Shown: positions 1 through 12,359 of the stretch, piece after piece
Position numbering within the stretch: position 1 is the first letter of the stretch
How the letters are laid out: each line of letters begins with the position of its first letter
Assembly (NCBI GenBank): GCA_910589415.1
Contig: OU342632.1
Span: forward strand, 49,837,341-49,901,340
Reading direction: 5' to 3'
Source: Malachius bipustulatus
Taxonomy: Eukaryota > Arthropoda > Insecta > Coleoptera > Melyridae
Length of the DNA stretch: 64,000 bases
Position numbers and translations under genes: made by a program
Notes under the pieces: model-generated
Database searches by the model: none
What the model saw: only the letters and a program-made list of their open reading frames with translations
Told to the model about the DNA's origin: nothing

Positions 1-622
1 GCAGTTCTTCAACACCTGCTCCTTCCAGTGGTACGGTAATCCCCGATGCTTGTATTAATTTCTGTACTTCCTCGTCCTGTCTCTTTCCTATATTTTGCCG
101 CAGCTGCTTCAGATATGGCACGTTCTGGAGGTATGCCATAGCGACCACCAGTGCACGCACCAAGCACAAATTATCCTTATTGTTGATGTTAACTATCCCC
201 TTTCTCTTGGCACAATTCTCGGCAAATGTCAACGAAACCTGTGTGTTTCGCCCTGAACCCTTATACGGGGTGAAACTGGTTGTAATAATTTTGAAGGTAT
301 CACCCTGTACCCCGGCCTTATTACTCTGATATAATATGTGGAGTCTCTTCCAAAGTTCCTCGAACCGTAAATTCACCACTTGTTTGAACGGTATGTGGAA
401 ATCCCCGTTAAACTCATCGGCTGTGAACGTCATTCCTACTTTGTCCTCGGGGTTCACATTTTCCACAATATAATTGAACACACCCTGAAGCCCGTCTTGG
501 AGCCATTTCTCTGGATTGACTACCTCTCGTTTCAGAGGGTTCAGTATAATCTCAACTATGTGCTGTTTCAACTTGTATCGTTGGTTTGTCTTGGTGTATT
601 CGTCGACAATAGAGAAAGCCAT
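1..622 (-). CDS. Maverick/Polinton-type DNA polymerase B, N-terminal part (partial)
   Basis: The minus strand is open without a stop from an ATG at 620-622 to the window edge, giving 207 codons of an incomplete protein. The product starts MAFSIVDEYTKTNQ and later has the segment NINNKDNLCLVRALVVA. That Asp-Asn-Leu-Cys-Leu-x-Arg-Ala pattern is one I associate with the N-terminal region of protein-primed DNA polymerases of Maverick/Polinton elements, which replicate the element; the exonuclease and polymerase motifs would lie left of this window. Codons are less AT-biased than the flanks and there are no frameshifts, so this part is intact. Repeat-rich DNA lies upstream, as expected near an element end. 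A different virus-like or host gene with the same N-terminal motif is possible. The open frame is certain; the family is from motif recognition only. Confidence 0.6.
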   Translation of the reverse strand, partial: MAFSIVDEYTKTNQRYKLKQHIVEIILNPLKREVVNPEKWLQDGLQGVFNYIVENVNPEDKVGMTFTADEFNGDFHIPFKQVVNLRFEELWKRLHILYQSNKAGVQGDTFKIITTSFTPYKGSGRNTQVSLTFAENCAKRKGIVNINNKDNLCLVRALVVAMAYLQNVPYLKQLRQNIGKRQDEEVQKLIQASGITVPLEGAGVEEL

Positions 623-720
623 CTTTTCACAAATTTCAACCTCTTGAGAAGTATCTTCGCGCACTCAATCAGAAGACTATATGGTAGTAACGCTGCATAT
701 CTGGGTACTTATATTCAGTA

Positions 721-892
721 GTTACCCCCTCCCCTACATCATACACCTGATATTCTACCCCCACCCCTCGATTATCTTTATTCTGATTGGTCCATCAAGT
801 AGTGTAGTTACCCCCTCCCCTTCATCATACACCCGATATTCTACCCCCACCCCTCGATTATCTTTATTCTGATTGGTTCTTCATGTAGTAGA
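721..892. repeat. Two-copy tandem repeat, 86-bp period
   Basis: Two adjacent units begin at 721 and 807 with GTTACCCCCTCCCC and continue through TTCTACCCCCACCCC and GATTATCTTTATTCTGATTGG, differing at only a few positions. They sit about 100 bp upstream of the polymerase-like start codon at 622, so they may be part of its upstream region or of the element's terminal repeat. Confidence 0.85.
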
Positions 893-1948
893 CCTCGCTC
901 CCAACTCTTCATATAATTCAATTTCAGACGTGTCGATGGTTGTTGTCTCCGTGGTGAGTCATATAATACCGGTTTTCGGTGCAGGTAGTAGTTGGCTAGG
1001 TGTGTGGGTAGGTATGCAGGTAGGTCTTCGTAGTGAATACCGGTTTTCGATGCTGGTGGGTGCGACGGACCTATGTATTAACATAATAACGGTTTTCAAT
1101 GTTGGTGGTCCCTTTCAGACGCGTCGAAGCTTGTAGAATTGGATGTATTAACTTGACTCCTCTTTTGTGTTCCCATAGCAATGACCGGCAGCTTTATTGT
1201 GTTCCAGACATAGGACCGCCGACAAAGGGCCTCCGAACAAAGGAGTGACAGGTGGGCGTGATTAATGACCCCCGATTTCTAAGAACTCATTAGTCTATTG
1301 TGTTTCCGAACAAAGGACAGGGTGCAGGTGCGCTGTTTTCTGACGTGTCGAAGCTTGGTTTCCGTTGAACACTCTGAGATCTTATCTGTTTCTGATGCAG
1401 GTATGTACATAAATAACAATTAACTTGATAGGTTTATTGCATTCCGGATATGATTAATGGTGCACGTGTGCACCTCATAGGTACCGCCGCTATCTCCGTG
1501 GGGTCATAATAGGTATAATAAATAACAATTAAGATGACATTAAGGGATTAGGTTTTTTTAATTATACAATTTATATTCAGTGACACGTGAGGGTTATAAA
1601 TAACAACATAATTAATTCTATTGTATTTCACACAAAGGAACACCGACAAAGGGCCGCCGAACAAAGGAATGACAGGTGGGCGTGATTAATGACCCCCGAT
1701 AACAAAAGAACTCATTAGTATTGCTTTCCGTATATGATTAATGACCCTAATTTACATAAATAAGCTATTAAATTGACAGATTTATTGCTATCGTGAGGCC
1801 GGGTCAGACCCCGCCGGCTCTGCATGTGGTCCGGTCAGGTCCCGTCGGCTCTGCATGAGGCCAGGTCAGTTCAGGTAAAATTTCCCTAGACTGCCATTTT
1901 TCCCTAGATCTAGGGAAATCCAATCTGCCCAGGTGTCGCCCTATCTAC
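893..1948. repeat. Repeat-rich flank upstream of the polymerase gene
   Basis: Short direct repeats fill this interval. ACCGGTTTTCG-type motifs recur near 968, 1041 and 1091. GTCGAAGCTTG occurs near 1125 and 1345. A block of about 75 bp starting GACAAAGGGC at 1221 recurs at 1645 with few changes. CCCTAG/CTAGGG palindromic motifs lie at about 1880-1920. I see no ORF. It is probably the terminal part of the Polinton-like element, whose exact end I could not fix because the matching terminal repeat would lie outside the window. Confidence 0.5.
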
Positions 1949-2112
1949 TAATTACTGATTTTAAATTGCAAATTTTGAAAATAGGGTGAATGTTTTGAAT
2001 GATCTTTTATTTTTTATCACTAATTAACTCTCCTAAAAGGGAGTAGAATTTATTTCCAGCAATATCAGACCAACATTTTGATAATACAGGGCAATTTTAA
2101 AATCAGTAATTA
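1949..2112. mobile_element. Short palindromic MITE, about 164 bp
   Basis: Inverted ends TAATTACTGATTTTAAA at 1949 and its complement ending at 2112 enclose an AT-rich centre. The same left end occurs alone at 16457-16500, which shows this is a dispersed family. No coding capacity. Confidence 0.55.
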
Positions 2113-2129
2113 TCTGACAGATCTGTAAT

Positions 2130-2782
2130 TAACGTTTGTGCAACCGTACCTAGGTATTGCAACTTGTTGTTGGAAATATTCTGAGCGCATTGTTGAGATC
2201 GAGCGACAAGTGACAGGCAGTTGACATATTACCCGGCGATCCTGGAGCAATAGAATTACTAGAACACTCATATAAATTACTCACATAAGAATTAAAATCA
2301 AAATGTTCATCTTTTTTTATAAGAATACTGAAATACACATTAATAAGAGAATACGGAGTGATGACTTTTCAACATAAATTCTAATTTAAGAAGACCTAAT
2401 AATTGAAGATATCTAGAGCTGGTTCACTACCAAACCGAGGCGACAAAAACTTTCTGTATTGTGTATTTTAAAATTTTTTACAAAATGAATGAATCACAAA
2501 AATACACTAGTTTCTGGGTACGCATTCAAGTTCATAGTCATATTATTATCATTTCTCTGTTACTGATTTTTTCAGGTGAATTCTTAGTTCCAACTTTTAT
2601 TATATAATTATTGTGATAGTCCGCGTTCGAAAGTGACGATTTGCGACATTTTGCGCATGTTCGCAGCATACGTTGACTGCGATGAGCGTGACAAGACAGT
2701 TTAGAAACCGTGAATAGTGAGCGGTATGTCTGGAGGCTACCTCAACAACTCAACATTTGCATGACGTCAGGTGAATGTACCA
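2130..2782. mobile_element. Degenerate copy of the GGGTACGTTCACC MITE
   Basis: Matches the complete element at 30717-31096 in two blocks: 2150-2230 (GCGCATTGTTGAGATCGAG) and 2505-2782 (ending GACGTCAGGTGAATGTACC). The left tip is decayed and about 270 bp of unrelated DNA separates the blocks, so a later insertion is likely. Non-coding. Confidence 0.6.
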
Positions 2783-4612
2783 AATCATTAGTCAGATCGA
2801 TCAGCTAATAATATGAAATGTTCCTAATTTTGAACGCTACAACTTTCGTTAAAATGATTTTAAAATCGTGATAAAAAAGGGAGTTGTCCAGAATTAAAAA
2901 TGTGTCATCCCCTTTTTCCATAACTAATCACCTCTAGTTAAATAATAGTTACAAATATGAAAAATTGTGTGGATGCAAATTTGTATAGATTTTTTTTTCT
3001 CGTAATATAAAAAAGTTACCACACTTATTTTCGTTAAAAAGTTAATTAACGTTGTAAAATGCAAAAAAAAAAGGAATTCAACCCCTAAAACCAAAATGGC
3101 GGCTAAAACCAAGTGCCTTGTATGGTGTATCTATAGATATTTTTTTAAAGTGTCTTAGATAGTTTCAGAAGAATCTTGATGCTCTGTAAAATGTATCGTG
3201 AGATACTTTTTAAGGTATTGTACCTTTTATCTTTGAAACTTTTTAAAGTAGCTTTCCCAGCTCTGCCTGTGATACATTATTGTAAAGAGGAAATTATTGG
3301 AAACCATATCTGCAAGAAAATACAGAGTGATGTATTTATAAAAAATAAAGTTGGAAAAAACTTTACACTGTTGTTTAGATCACATTTTGTTAATTTTTTA
3401 ATTAAATTTTTTTCAAATCTTTGAAATTTCAGAATATACAAGCTGAACAATGAAAGCTAGTTATATTATGAACATAGTTAGTTAGTTATACAGAGTCAGC
3501 CACTCTGCATGTATTGCTTTTATCACGGTATCTTAGATAGGCACCTCTCTTAATCTTATGTGAATAACATTTAAAAAAACATTTATTTCATATTTTAGTT
3601 GTAATTATGATACAGGTTTCCTTCTGTGAGTTTTTCACACCTACAGTACTAAAAAATCTATTTATGTAAGTAGGTACGTATAAGAAGTAGAGGATTTTAA
3701 TGCTAAAAATTCGGATATATTTCAATGTGTGAAGAAACGTGCCCGAATCAAGTGTGAGTTTTATGTTGCGGTTTACTTGGGTTACGAACTTTAACGCCTG
3801 ATACATTTGAATTTTTACGGGGTAAGACGATACTGATAGTGTGTGTCGGGAATGCGCAGGGGTTTTATAACCCAGGAATATATAAACCCAATAATACTGC
3901 TCCCGTGATGTTCGAAACGGTGGATTATTATCTTTTAGGGATAAAACAGATTCACTTTTATGCATTCATAAAACAAAATGCGCTCTGTGAGGTCATAAAG
4001 AGCTTAGTCAGGAGATCTATGTAAAATTACATGCAGTTTATGTTTTTTAGGACTAATAAGAGTTAATGGTTTAGTCGCTAAAGCTACACTATAATCATTA
4101 TGTCACAAGGAATGTTATTCGAACGAATTATGTGACAAGAGAATATAAGGAGTTAATTTCTCTAATCCCCATTAAAGAATAGTTCTTTAATGAAATATCT
4201 TTATTGTAGGTAAGTAAAATACTGTGAGACCTAAAGATGTGGTTATACATAATATATGTATAGATGCGTACAAATAATCTACTAAGTACTGTTAGATCTT
4301 TGAGACAGTGCGATGGCGGAGTTTGAAAATAGTATGTAACGAACCTAGATAACAAAAAAATATAAACATTTTTTAAAGCTTAATGAGTAAGAGCCCAGAG
4401 CCGCTAGACATGGGATAAAGTAGTGTTAGTATGTAACATAAACGTAAAAGTATGTAACATAAAAGAGTAGGTATTTGAATTATTGAATTACACCTTTAAA
4501 TTATTGTTGTTATTTTATCTGACAGACCTGTTATAAGTTATTTTTTATCCTACTCCGTAAGAAAATTGAACTTTCTCGACTGCATGCCCCCGGAGAAAGT
4601 GCCACTTTTCCT
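2783..4612. other. AT-rich interval with no recognised feature
   Basis: Only short ORFs in very AT-rich sequence. None shows a domain I recognise, and no terminal repeats were seen. Confidence 0.5.
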
Positions 4613-5239
4613 GCCTAGGCGGTAAAATTATTTTTATATTTTCACGCTATAGAGGGCCACCTAATTGCAATTGAAATTACTATTTCCAGAGGGAACCAAT
4701 AGCAAGCAAGCTAGCTGTATGTCAATCTGTCAATGTCGATAGACCAGCAAGACCCAGCAAATTAAAAAATTTTCAACAACAATTTGGCAGAGTCTTCTGT
4801 TATTACACCCATTGAATCTACAAATACACAAATAACAGAAAATAAAGTAGACTTAGGGGAAACAGCTTCGACTACTAATACTAATAGTGAGGTACTGATG
4901 TCAAATTTATTCAAACAAGGAATTTCGTTCAATAATAATTGTAGGTATAATTGTAATATTCAAAATCCAACGTTCACTATCGATGTTATCCATAAATAAA
5001 TAAATAAATAAATTACTGATTGTAATTTAACTAATCTACGTTTACTGATAGTAATGTATTAAGCAAACATAATATGTAGGTATTCAATAAATTTTCTTTC
5101 AAAACAAAAAAAAAATATATATATATTATTATTATTATTGTGTAGGAAAAAAAAATATGTGTAAATCACGGCGGTAAAGTGTCTAGCCGAGGCTGGCCAT
5201 ATCTTCTTGAGGCCTGAAAAGTGCCACTTTACCGCCTAG
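4613..5239. mobile_element. Putative TIR element with internal retrocopy-like segment
   Basis: CCTAGGCGGTAAA at 4613 and its complement TTTACCGCCTAGG ending at 5239 form 13-bp inverted ends. AAAGTGCCACTTT-like motifs lie at both ends. Inside, 4785-4999 is an open frame rich in Ser/Thr/Asn with no plausible ATG, followed by a TAAA microsatellite (about 4990-5013), an AATAAA-like signal near 5087 and an A-run at 5106-5116. That resembles the 3' end of a retrotransposed transcript. The composite reading is tentative. Confidence 0.4.
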
Positions 5240-5637
5240 GTATACAATATACTATTATTCAAGGCAACAGTTGATGAAAATTTTGGTGGATCACTTGATA
5301 TAAAAAACATTTTTTTAAAACCAGAATTAATATCATAATCGGAGCTGTTCTTGAGGACTTCCGAGAAAAAGCCTTCATTAACGCGACTAATACATTAACA
5401 CACTTCACTCTAGGGTGATATTTTACATTTCCTACAATCACTATGCAAAGTACATACCACTTTTCGCATCGTTATTTGTACGCGCCAACTATAAGATCTG
5501 TCACGTTTATAAAAGTGTGCAGGTAAGTGACATAGGCATACCAAAAGTTTATTACCGTACAGTTTTGCAGTTATGACAGTGAAGTTGACGTATAAAAAGT
5601 AGCGATCTATGATCCTAACCACAGAGTACACACTATA

Positions 5638-6347
5638 CAGGGTTATTCACGGTATACGCCACGGAAGATTACGGCCGTGTCTCTGGATTTTAGGATCTTT
5701 TTATTTTTGGAGTGGATAGAAACCCGGCAAAGGTACGTTTTAAAATTATATTTATAATGTACAGAGTGTCTCAAAAGCATGAAACATATCAAAGTTATGT
5801 TTTTTTAAATGGAATGCTCCTATGTTATTGCATTTTTAGATTGTCTGAGAAGAGAAAATAAGATTGGCTTTTACAGTTGGTGTTTAAATTCAGAAGTCTT
5901 TGAGTTATAAACAAGTGAAAATCGTATTTTTTCAAGTTCAAGGCCCTGTACAACGAAAACGGCTCCAGATAAAGGAAAACGGCCTACATGTCCCTATTTT
6001 AACTTTTCATGTACTATCCTATGGTATAGAAACATTTGTACTTTCTTTGATTTTTTTATTTGTCGACGCGTGGAGGAATCTCAGAATTTTTCAAATTTTT
6101 TATCACCGTGTATAAACATTTCATCTACATCATTGGATGGTACATGAAAAGTTGAAATATGGACATGTAAGCCGTTTTTCTCTATCTTTAGCCGTTTTCG
6201 TTGTACAGGGCCTTGTACTTCCAAAATGACGATTTTCACTTTTAAAACATACCTCTGCCGGGTCTCTATCCACTCCAAAAATAAAAAGATCCTAAAATCC
6301 AGAGACACGGCCATAAACTTCCGTGGCGTATACCGTGAATAACCCTG
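5638..6347. mobile_element. Palindromic TA element P1
   Basis: Tips CAGGGTTATTCACGG and CCGTGAATAACCCTG are each flanked by TA (5636-5637 and 6348-6349). The arms are inverted copies through GGATCTTTTTATTTTTGG and through a core with AAAACGGCTC and TACATGTCCC. The left arm carries about 145 bp (roughly 5760-5900) missing from the right arm. No transposase remains. Tips and TA duplication fit a non-autonomous Tc1/mariner-like element. Confidence 0.8.
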
Positions 6348-6452
6348 TATGTAAAATTGATAAAATAGACAACATTCGATGGCATGCAACAATACTGATT
6401 GATAAAACAGTGGCTTTTGAAATGTTATTTACTTTTCCTATAAAATCACATA

Positions 6453-7294
6453 CAGGGTAAGTCATTGATATGGGAAAGCTCGATTGCACCTACACCATTA
6501 AAGATATCGAAATGAACCAAGAAGTGCTGTAAATGGGAGGGTAAAGTGCAGTTTGTAAAATTATTTTCAGATACACAGGATGGCCCAATATCGCTGTACG
6601 CCATACAACTTTGTTATTTTAAATAGGACACCCTCTATATTATTACATTTTCATATTGTTTGAGAAAAGTCAAAAAGAATGGTTTGTAAAGTTGAAGTTT
6701 GTAATGAGTAATTTATGAGTTATAAACAAATGAAAATTTTCCATTTTCAAAGCAGCTTATATTGAAAACGGCTCGAGATATGGAAAAACGGTTTACATGT
6801 CCCTATCTTAATTTTTAATTTGTTATCCTGTCATGTAGCTGAAATTTTTATACCGGGTGATGAAAATAATCAAATTTTTTACCACTCTGTATAAAAATTT
6901 CATCCATCCAATAGGATACCGCTTGAAAAGTTAAGATAGGAACATGTAAACCGTTTTTCCATATCTCGAGCCGTTTTCAATATAAGCTGCTTTGAAAATG
7001 GAAAATCGCGATTTTCATTTGTTTATAACTCATAAATCGCTCATTACAAACTTCAACTTTACAAACCATTCTTTTTGACTTTTCTCAAATAATCTGAAGA
7101 TGTAATAATATAGAGGTGTCCTATTTAAAATTACAAAGTTGTATGGCGTACAGCGATATTGGGCCATCCTGTGTATCTGAAAATAATTTTACAAACTGCA
7201 CTTTACCCTCCCATTTACAGCACTTTTTGGTTCATTTCGATATCTTTAATGGTGTAGGTGCAATCGAGCTTTCCCATATCAATGACTTACCCTG
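6453..7294. mobile_element. Palindromic TA element P2
   Basis: Tips CAGGGTAAGTCATTG and CAATGACTTACCCTG with TA on both sides. The arms are about 400 bp each and almost perfectly complementary across a short centre near 6850-6890. Within each arm a second tip-like motif (CAGGATGGCCC, next to TA-like sequence) lies about 130 bp in, and a third (GAGGGTGTCC type) about 200 bp in. The core (ATGAAAAT, GAAAACGGCTC, TACATGTCCC) is shared with P1 and P13. Short ORFs here follow from the palindrome. Confidence 0.85.
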
Positions 7295-8738
7295 TATAAG
7301 TACATTCTTATGCTGATGTATGTATAAGTATTATTTACTTGTACACTCGGGACACATAGTTTAAGCGAATTGGGAGGGCAGGTATTCTAAAATTCTAAAA
7401 TCAGTTCAATCGGGGAAATAGGTACCGCGCAACTCTATTAAATTATAGGTAAACACATACATATCTATCCATTTATCCATTTTCACACACTCGCACAATC
7501 AGCTGAACCGCCGACCAGTTAATGATACTCGTACTATAATATTCAATCTGTCGATCATGGCATGTGTATTGTTTATAGGATTATAATCATATAATAATTA
7601 ATATATAAAAATGAATATTGTTATTAATTTAGAATATAAATTTTAAATGTACCTAGTGATTGAAATATTAGAGGCAAAATTAAATAATTGAAGTGAATTA
7701 TTTCAGTTACTTGGAGTGATGGATACTATTGAGATTGAGAGTAATAATTCCGTTTCTGATGTAGAAAACACAGCACTGTTTAATTGTATAAAAAATTGTC
7801 TTGTTATGCTCGTAGGAAAAGTATAGTATGAGAGACGTGCACAAAAGCAATATCTCACTCCTGAGAAATATGCTACTTTGTGTACTGGTTTCACAATACT
7901 ATTTCTATTGTGATATTGGTCATTTTAGAAGTAACTAAATAGTGTGTTATTTGCAACTTTCGCAGGGGATTGTCGGAAAAATAATTATCATTTGACATTT
8001 AGAACGATTTATTTTAATACCTATTTGGAAGAAAACGTGTGCGACATTAACATTTATTCATTTAAACAAATCTATGAAAAAATTCCTTAGGGATAGGTAC
8101 CTGTGAATATCGAACAAATTCTGTTAAAACACAAGAGGCATCAAAAAACCATCAAATAAGGAAACAAAATTCACTTACAGGTGGGAAAGATTATGGTATT
8201 ATAATATTAGGGGCTTAAATCAATTCGGACGGAGTTATGGATTTTCATTTCCTCTGAGCCGATCCGCATTTTCTTTCGTTCTCTCCTCATGGGAAATTAA
8301 CTGAATGCTAAGCTCCTCTCTCTAATGAAGGGCGTATTCCAGAATTACGCCCTAATGGAGTCCTCTCTTTACAGTTAACGATATTTGAGTGAGATTGCTA
8401 AAATAACTGATATTATTGATAATATGACATCTGAGAAACGTGAAATTCAATTGCGTCGTTCTATGAATATGTACACTACAATATTATAAGCTGGAAAGTC
8501 TTGATTTCAGTAGCCTAGCTCCAAAGGGGGAAGTGTAAAACTTTCAATTCATACCTACAAGTTTCTCATTTGATGCTTTATTATACAAGTTAAGGTCTAG
8601 TGTTTCAATTATTGCCATCGAAAATTTTTCACTGAAAGAGTTACTGACAAAAAAAACTGTTTCATAAAAATAAAAATGTTTAAAAATTTCGTTACTCATT
8701 GCCTCAGCTCAATTTTCTCCATTCTAACAAAATCTTGA
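7295..8738. other. Unannotated interval
   Basis: AT-rich DNA without a recognisable gene. A small hairpin, AGGGCGTA / TACGCCCT, lies at about 8327-8353. No terminal repeats were found. Confidence 0.5.
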
Positions 8739-9665
8739 TTGAGGTTACCTTTGATATTTCAAGGACTTTCGACCGTCTCTGGCATGGTTGTTGGGGGATT
8801 GCTGGCAAAACTGCAGGCTTATGGCAGACCTGGGCAACTCTGTGACTCTCGTATACAAATCAGTCAAATCACCGATTTTCTAGATATAATAAAAAAAAAC
8901 AATATAGGGTTTCGCCAACAACACTATACGCTTATATCTTCTTATACCTTTTAGATGCTCGAGCATCTGCTCCTGACGCACATTTTCGCAGAGAGTTTCA
9001 ATACATAATAAATATCTACATGAGCATGAGATTATTGCTTGGGGCGATAGAAATCAAATCCAGTTTAATCCTGAGAAAGCCCAGTCTGTGTTTTCTTTCT
9101 TACAACAAAGGTCAAAGTTTTAAAGTCAGATATGATAATGGCGGGAAACGCTCTCTCCATCGAAATCTGTCCATTTGCTTGACATGAGCCTGGAAGCGAA
9201 TATGTGTTGGCATAACCATGTTGCAGGTTTGGCGAATAGTGCTTCTCAAGAACTTGGAACACTCTACCGCACGAAATAAAGTAATCTCAACAACTTCTCG
9301 TCTTATACAAGGATCAAATCCGAGAATCCGACCATCATTGGAGTACTCTTCACACGTTTGTAGCTCAGCTCCTGAACATATTCTCAGATTACTTGACTCC
9401 ATTCAGGCAAGCGCCATCCACTTGATACGGGATCCGACTAGTTATTCTTACAGTACTTTTTAAAAGATTTTTTCATGGGAAGTGTTCAAAAGACGTGGCC
9501 CATTTGACCGCACCTAGAAGAAGCCCAGGCAAAAATGCATGTCGATTCGCAATAGCTCATCCATTTTAAATTCAGCTCGTTACTTTTCGTACCACCATAT
9601 TTTAGACTTCTTTCATGTATAGAACCGCATCGCTTTGAAATAAAATTTGAAGGGGTTGTGTAAGA
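8739..9665 (+). pseudogene. Broken LINE ORF2 fragment (reverse transcriptase, 3' half)
   Basis: Reading in shifting frames gives the non-LTR reverse transcriptase pattern DIS-x-TFDR-x-WH then LLAKLQAYG at 8750-8830, WGDRNQIQFNPEKAQS near 9037-9085, MAGNALSIE near 9135, and IRPSLEYSSHVCSSAP then LLDSIQASAIHLIRDP at about 9320-9435. This order is normal for the thumb and C-terminal end of jockey-like LINE ORF2. At least three frameshifts and stops separate the pieces, and the palm segment with the YADD box is missing, so it is dead. Remnants of the C-terminus (near YRTASLWN) run to about 9650, where a palindromic half element begins. The clade is uncertain. Confidence 0.7.
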
Positions 9666-9667
9666 AA

Positions 9668-10144
9668 ATTCGGTAAGAATGGTTTTCACAGTTGGAGTTC
9701 AAACTGAGTAGCTTATGTATAACCAAGCTATCTTAACTTTTCGCAAGGTATGTTGTAGATGAAATTGTTATAGGTACACGATGACGAAAAATCTAATAAA
9801 ATTAATGAATAATCTGATAATTTTTATCATCCTATATGTATAGCAATTTCATAAATTTCATTCACTTCATTCGGATGATAGGATACCACGTAACGTTAAG
9901 ATAGGAAAATGTGAACCGTTTTTCTATATTTGGAGCCGTTTTCATTGTCAGCTGCTTTGAAAATTTAAAATCGCGATTTTTTTTTTGTTTATAACTCATA
10001 AGCTATTCAATTTAAGCTCCAACTGTGAGCATCATTCTTACTGATCGTACTTCTCTCAGACAATCTAAAAATGTAATAAATATACAGGGTCACCTACTTA
10101 AAATAACAAAGTTGTATGCCGTACAGCGATATTGGGCCAGCCTG
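9668..10144. mobile_element. Half copy of P2-family palindrome
   Basis: The right part matches the P2 right arm: GCCGTTTTCA, AAAATCGCGATTTT, then CGTACAGCGATATTGGGCCA and a CCTG-TA tip at 10141-10146. The left arm is mostly lost. An internal tip-like TACAGGGTCACC lies at 10082. Confidence 0.65.
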
Positions 10145-10597
10145 TATTGCTGAAAGTAAGTTTGATGAATAGAACTTTTCAAGGCATACAACTTCTCTCT
10201 CAAATCTTTTTTTATATCTCCAACGGGCGAGTCGCAAGGAAAGAACAACGCACTAATGTACGACCACCAATCATTCGAAAGCAGCAGCGTATTGAGCTCG
10301 AGAGCAATGTAAATAACAACATTTTTCAGACAGCTTCATTGAAATAATAAAAAAAAAAGAATGATCATAAAAATGACACAAGCAAGTTTTCAACTCAGTG
10401 CACAGTTGTCTGTTTCTTTGTTGTTAATTCAGCTTTGTGCAAATAATATCTCAAGGTTTATCTTTAGAATAAAATATTATTTAAATAACTTCTGCAATGG
10501 CTTAAATGTACTGTACTTAAAAAGTATACTAATGCAGAAAAAAGTTAAAATAAAATAATAAAATTCTACAAAAATAAATAATATGTATTTTTTTATA

Positions 10598-11809
10598 CAG
10601 GGTGTCCCGTAAGTAATGGTCCGTGGTGAAATGGGAGATTCTTGGCTTAAAAATATTACGATCTGACACTACTTGCTCCAACAAAATCTTGATAATAAAA
10701 AAGATACAGGGTGGCAAAGTTGAGATTTAAAAATTTTCTTTTCAAAATATCTCGAAAAATTGTACAGGTACGAACGTGAAAACTTCTGGATAGATGTTTT
10801 ACGGTATGAGAAATCATAATTTGATATCCGTGTCGATGTATTTTATAGAGGGCGCCACTTAGGTCATGTTGACGACGTAAATGAACACATAACTTTTTTA
10901 TCCTTCAGGATATCGCGCATTTTATTGTGAAATATCAAAACTACATCATTGATGAGAAAAAAAGGTATACCGGTTGTCAGTCTCAAAAGTTAGTGGTTTT
11001 CGAGATAATTGACAGTTAATGATTTTCTCTACTGATACTGTTCAGAATTTTTTGCTTACTGCTAGTAGTTGGAAAATTAAAAAATGCCGAGACATAATAA
11101 TTTTTCAAATTCAGATAAGAGAGATATGATTTCTCTTTATTGTAAACAAAACTTCAATGGGCAAGCTGCGAAACGAGAATACCTGCCACGATATCCAAAC
11201 AGACTGCAACCTGGTAATCGACTATTTCAGAATCTGTATAGGAATTTAGGTGAATATGGTTCATTTGTTTGCTTTTTTAATATGTCAAAGTGAAAAATAT
11301 TTAATTGCCAAAATGCTGGTTATTATCTCAACCTACTGCATTAAGATTTCTGATAATAAAAAAAAATAGAAATAATGCAGGAGATTATTAAAACGTGATT
11401 ATCTCGAAAACCACTTACTTTTGAGACCGACAACCGGTATACCTTTTTTTCTCATCAATGATGTAGTTTTAATATTGCACAATAAAATGCGCGATATCCT
11501 GAAGGATAAAAAAGTTATGTGTTCATTTACGTCGTCAACATGACCTAAGTGGCGCCCTCTATAAAATACATCGACACGGATATAAAATTATGATTTCTCA
11601 TACCGTAAAACATCTATCCCCAAGTTTTCACGTTCGTACCTGTACAATTTTTCGAGATATTTTGAAAAGAAAATTTTTAAATCTCAACTTTGCCACCCTG
11701 TATCTTTTTTATTATCAAGATTTTGTTAGAGCAAGTAGTGTCAGATCGTAATATTTTTAAACCAAGAATCTCCCATTTCACCACGGACCATTACTTACGG
11801 GACACCCTG
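10598..11809. mobile_element. Palindromic TA element P3 carrying a transposase N-terminus
   Basis: Tips CAGGGTGTCCCGTAAGT and ACTTACGGGACACCCTG are flanked by TA at 10596-10597 and 11810-11811. The arms (about 10598-11010 and 11398-11809) are near-perfect inverted repeats. A second CAGGGTG motif lies about 95 bp inside each tip, possibly a second transposase-binding site. The unique centre of about 390 bp holds the HTH ORF at 11084-11293. This is probably an internal deletion of an autonomous Tc1/mariner-like element. Confidence 0.85.
11084..11293 (+). pseudogene. Helix-turn-helix N-terminal fragment of a transposase (DUF4817-like)
   Basis: A 69-residue ORF starting MPRHNNFSNSDKRDM. It contains the order acidic-Met-x3-Tyr, GQAAKREYLPRYPNR, then LFQNLYRNLGEYGSF, which matches the insect helix-turn-helix domain called DUF4817 (Ala-x-Tyr-x3-Tyr-Pro-x-Arg followed by leu-rich helix and GSF). 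In its relatives this domain precedes a DDE transposase and is thought to bind the element ends. Here the frame ends about 11 residues after GSF in unrelated sequence and no DDE domain follows, so the gene was cut by an internal deletion. Its place in the centre of a palindrome with matching tips supports the assignment. Confidence 0.6.
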
Positions 11810-12359
11810 TATATGTAGGTATATTTAATGGTGATGTTGTGCTATTCTTCTGCTGTGTAATTGTACCTTCATTTCGATATTAGGTTTGTTAAATATAAAT
11901 CGTTATTAATGTTAAAAGTTATTTCCTTTATAATTTTCCTCTCAATGTAATACTGGAGGTACCCATTATTTGCGCAAAACCGAATTTGCATGTTAAATCT
12001 CTATGATTCACTGACAGTTGCCAGTTTATAAATTTAAATAATGTTAAATAATGAGGATTTCTCTATTATATGACATGTTTGAAGAATCGTGTTTGAAGAA
12101 CCAAAATACCATCGTGTTGTTTTGTTGCAAAAATAAAGTTCATTTCTTTTTGACAAACTTCAGAAATTATGGATTTAGTTTATAGAACTTTAGACACTCC
12201 CAGGATCCCTCGCGATCATTTTTGACAAAGCCCATAAGGCGGGTCTTACAGGAGGGAATATATTTTTAGAGAAAATACATGGGGATCTCTGTTATCTTAT
12301 AAAAGATATGAAGCAGAGAGGTAAATTGAGACAAAGTTGCGCATTTGTGCCTCTGGAAA
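11810..12359. other. Unannotated interval
   Basis: AT-rich. From about 12205 a weak coding-like stretch in the frame of the following LINE (with FDKAHKAGLTGGNIFLEKIH) may be its decayed upstream part. Nothing else is seen. Confidence 0.4.

Noticed and set aside
380..721. 113-codon plus-strand ORF opposite the polymerase-like frame
   Set aside because: It is the antisense shadow of the minus-strand frame, which has the recognisable motif and runs to the window edge.
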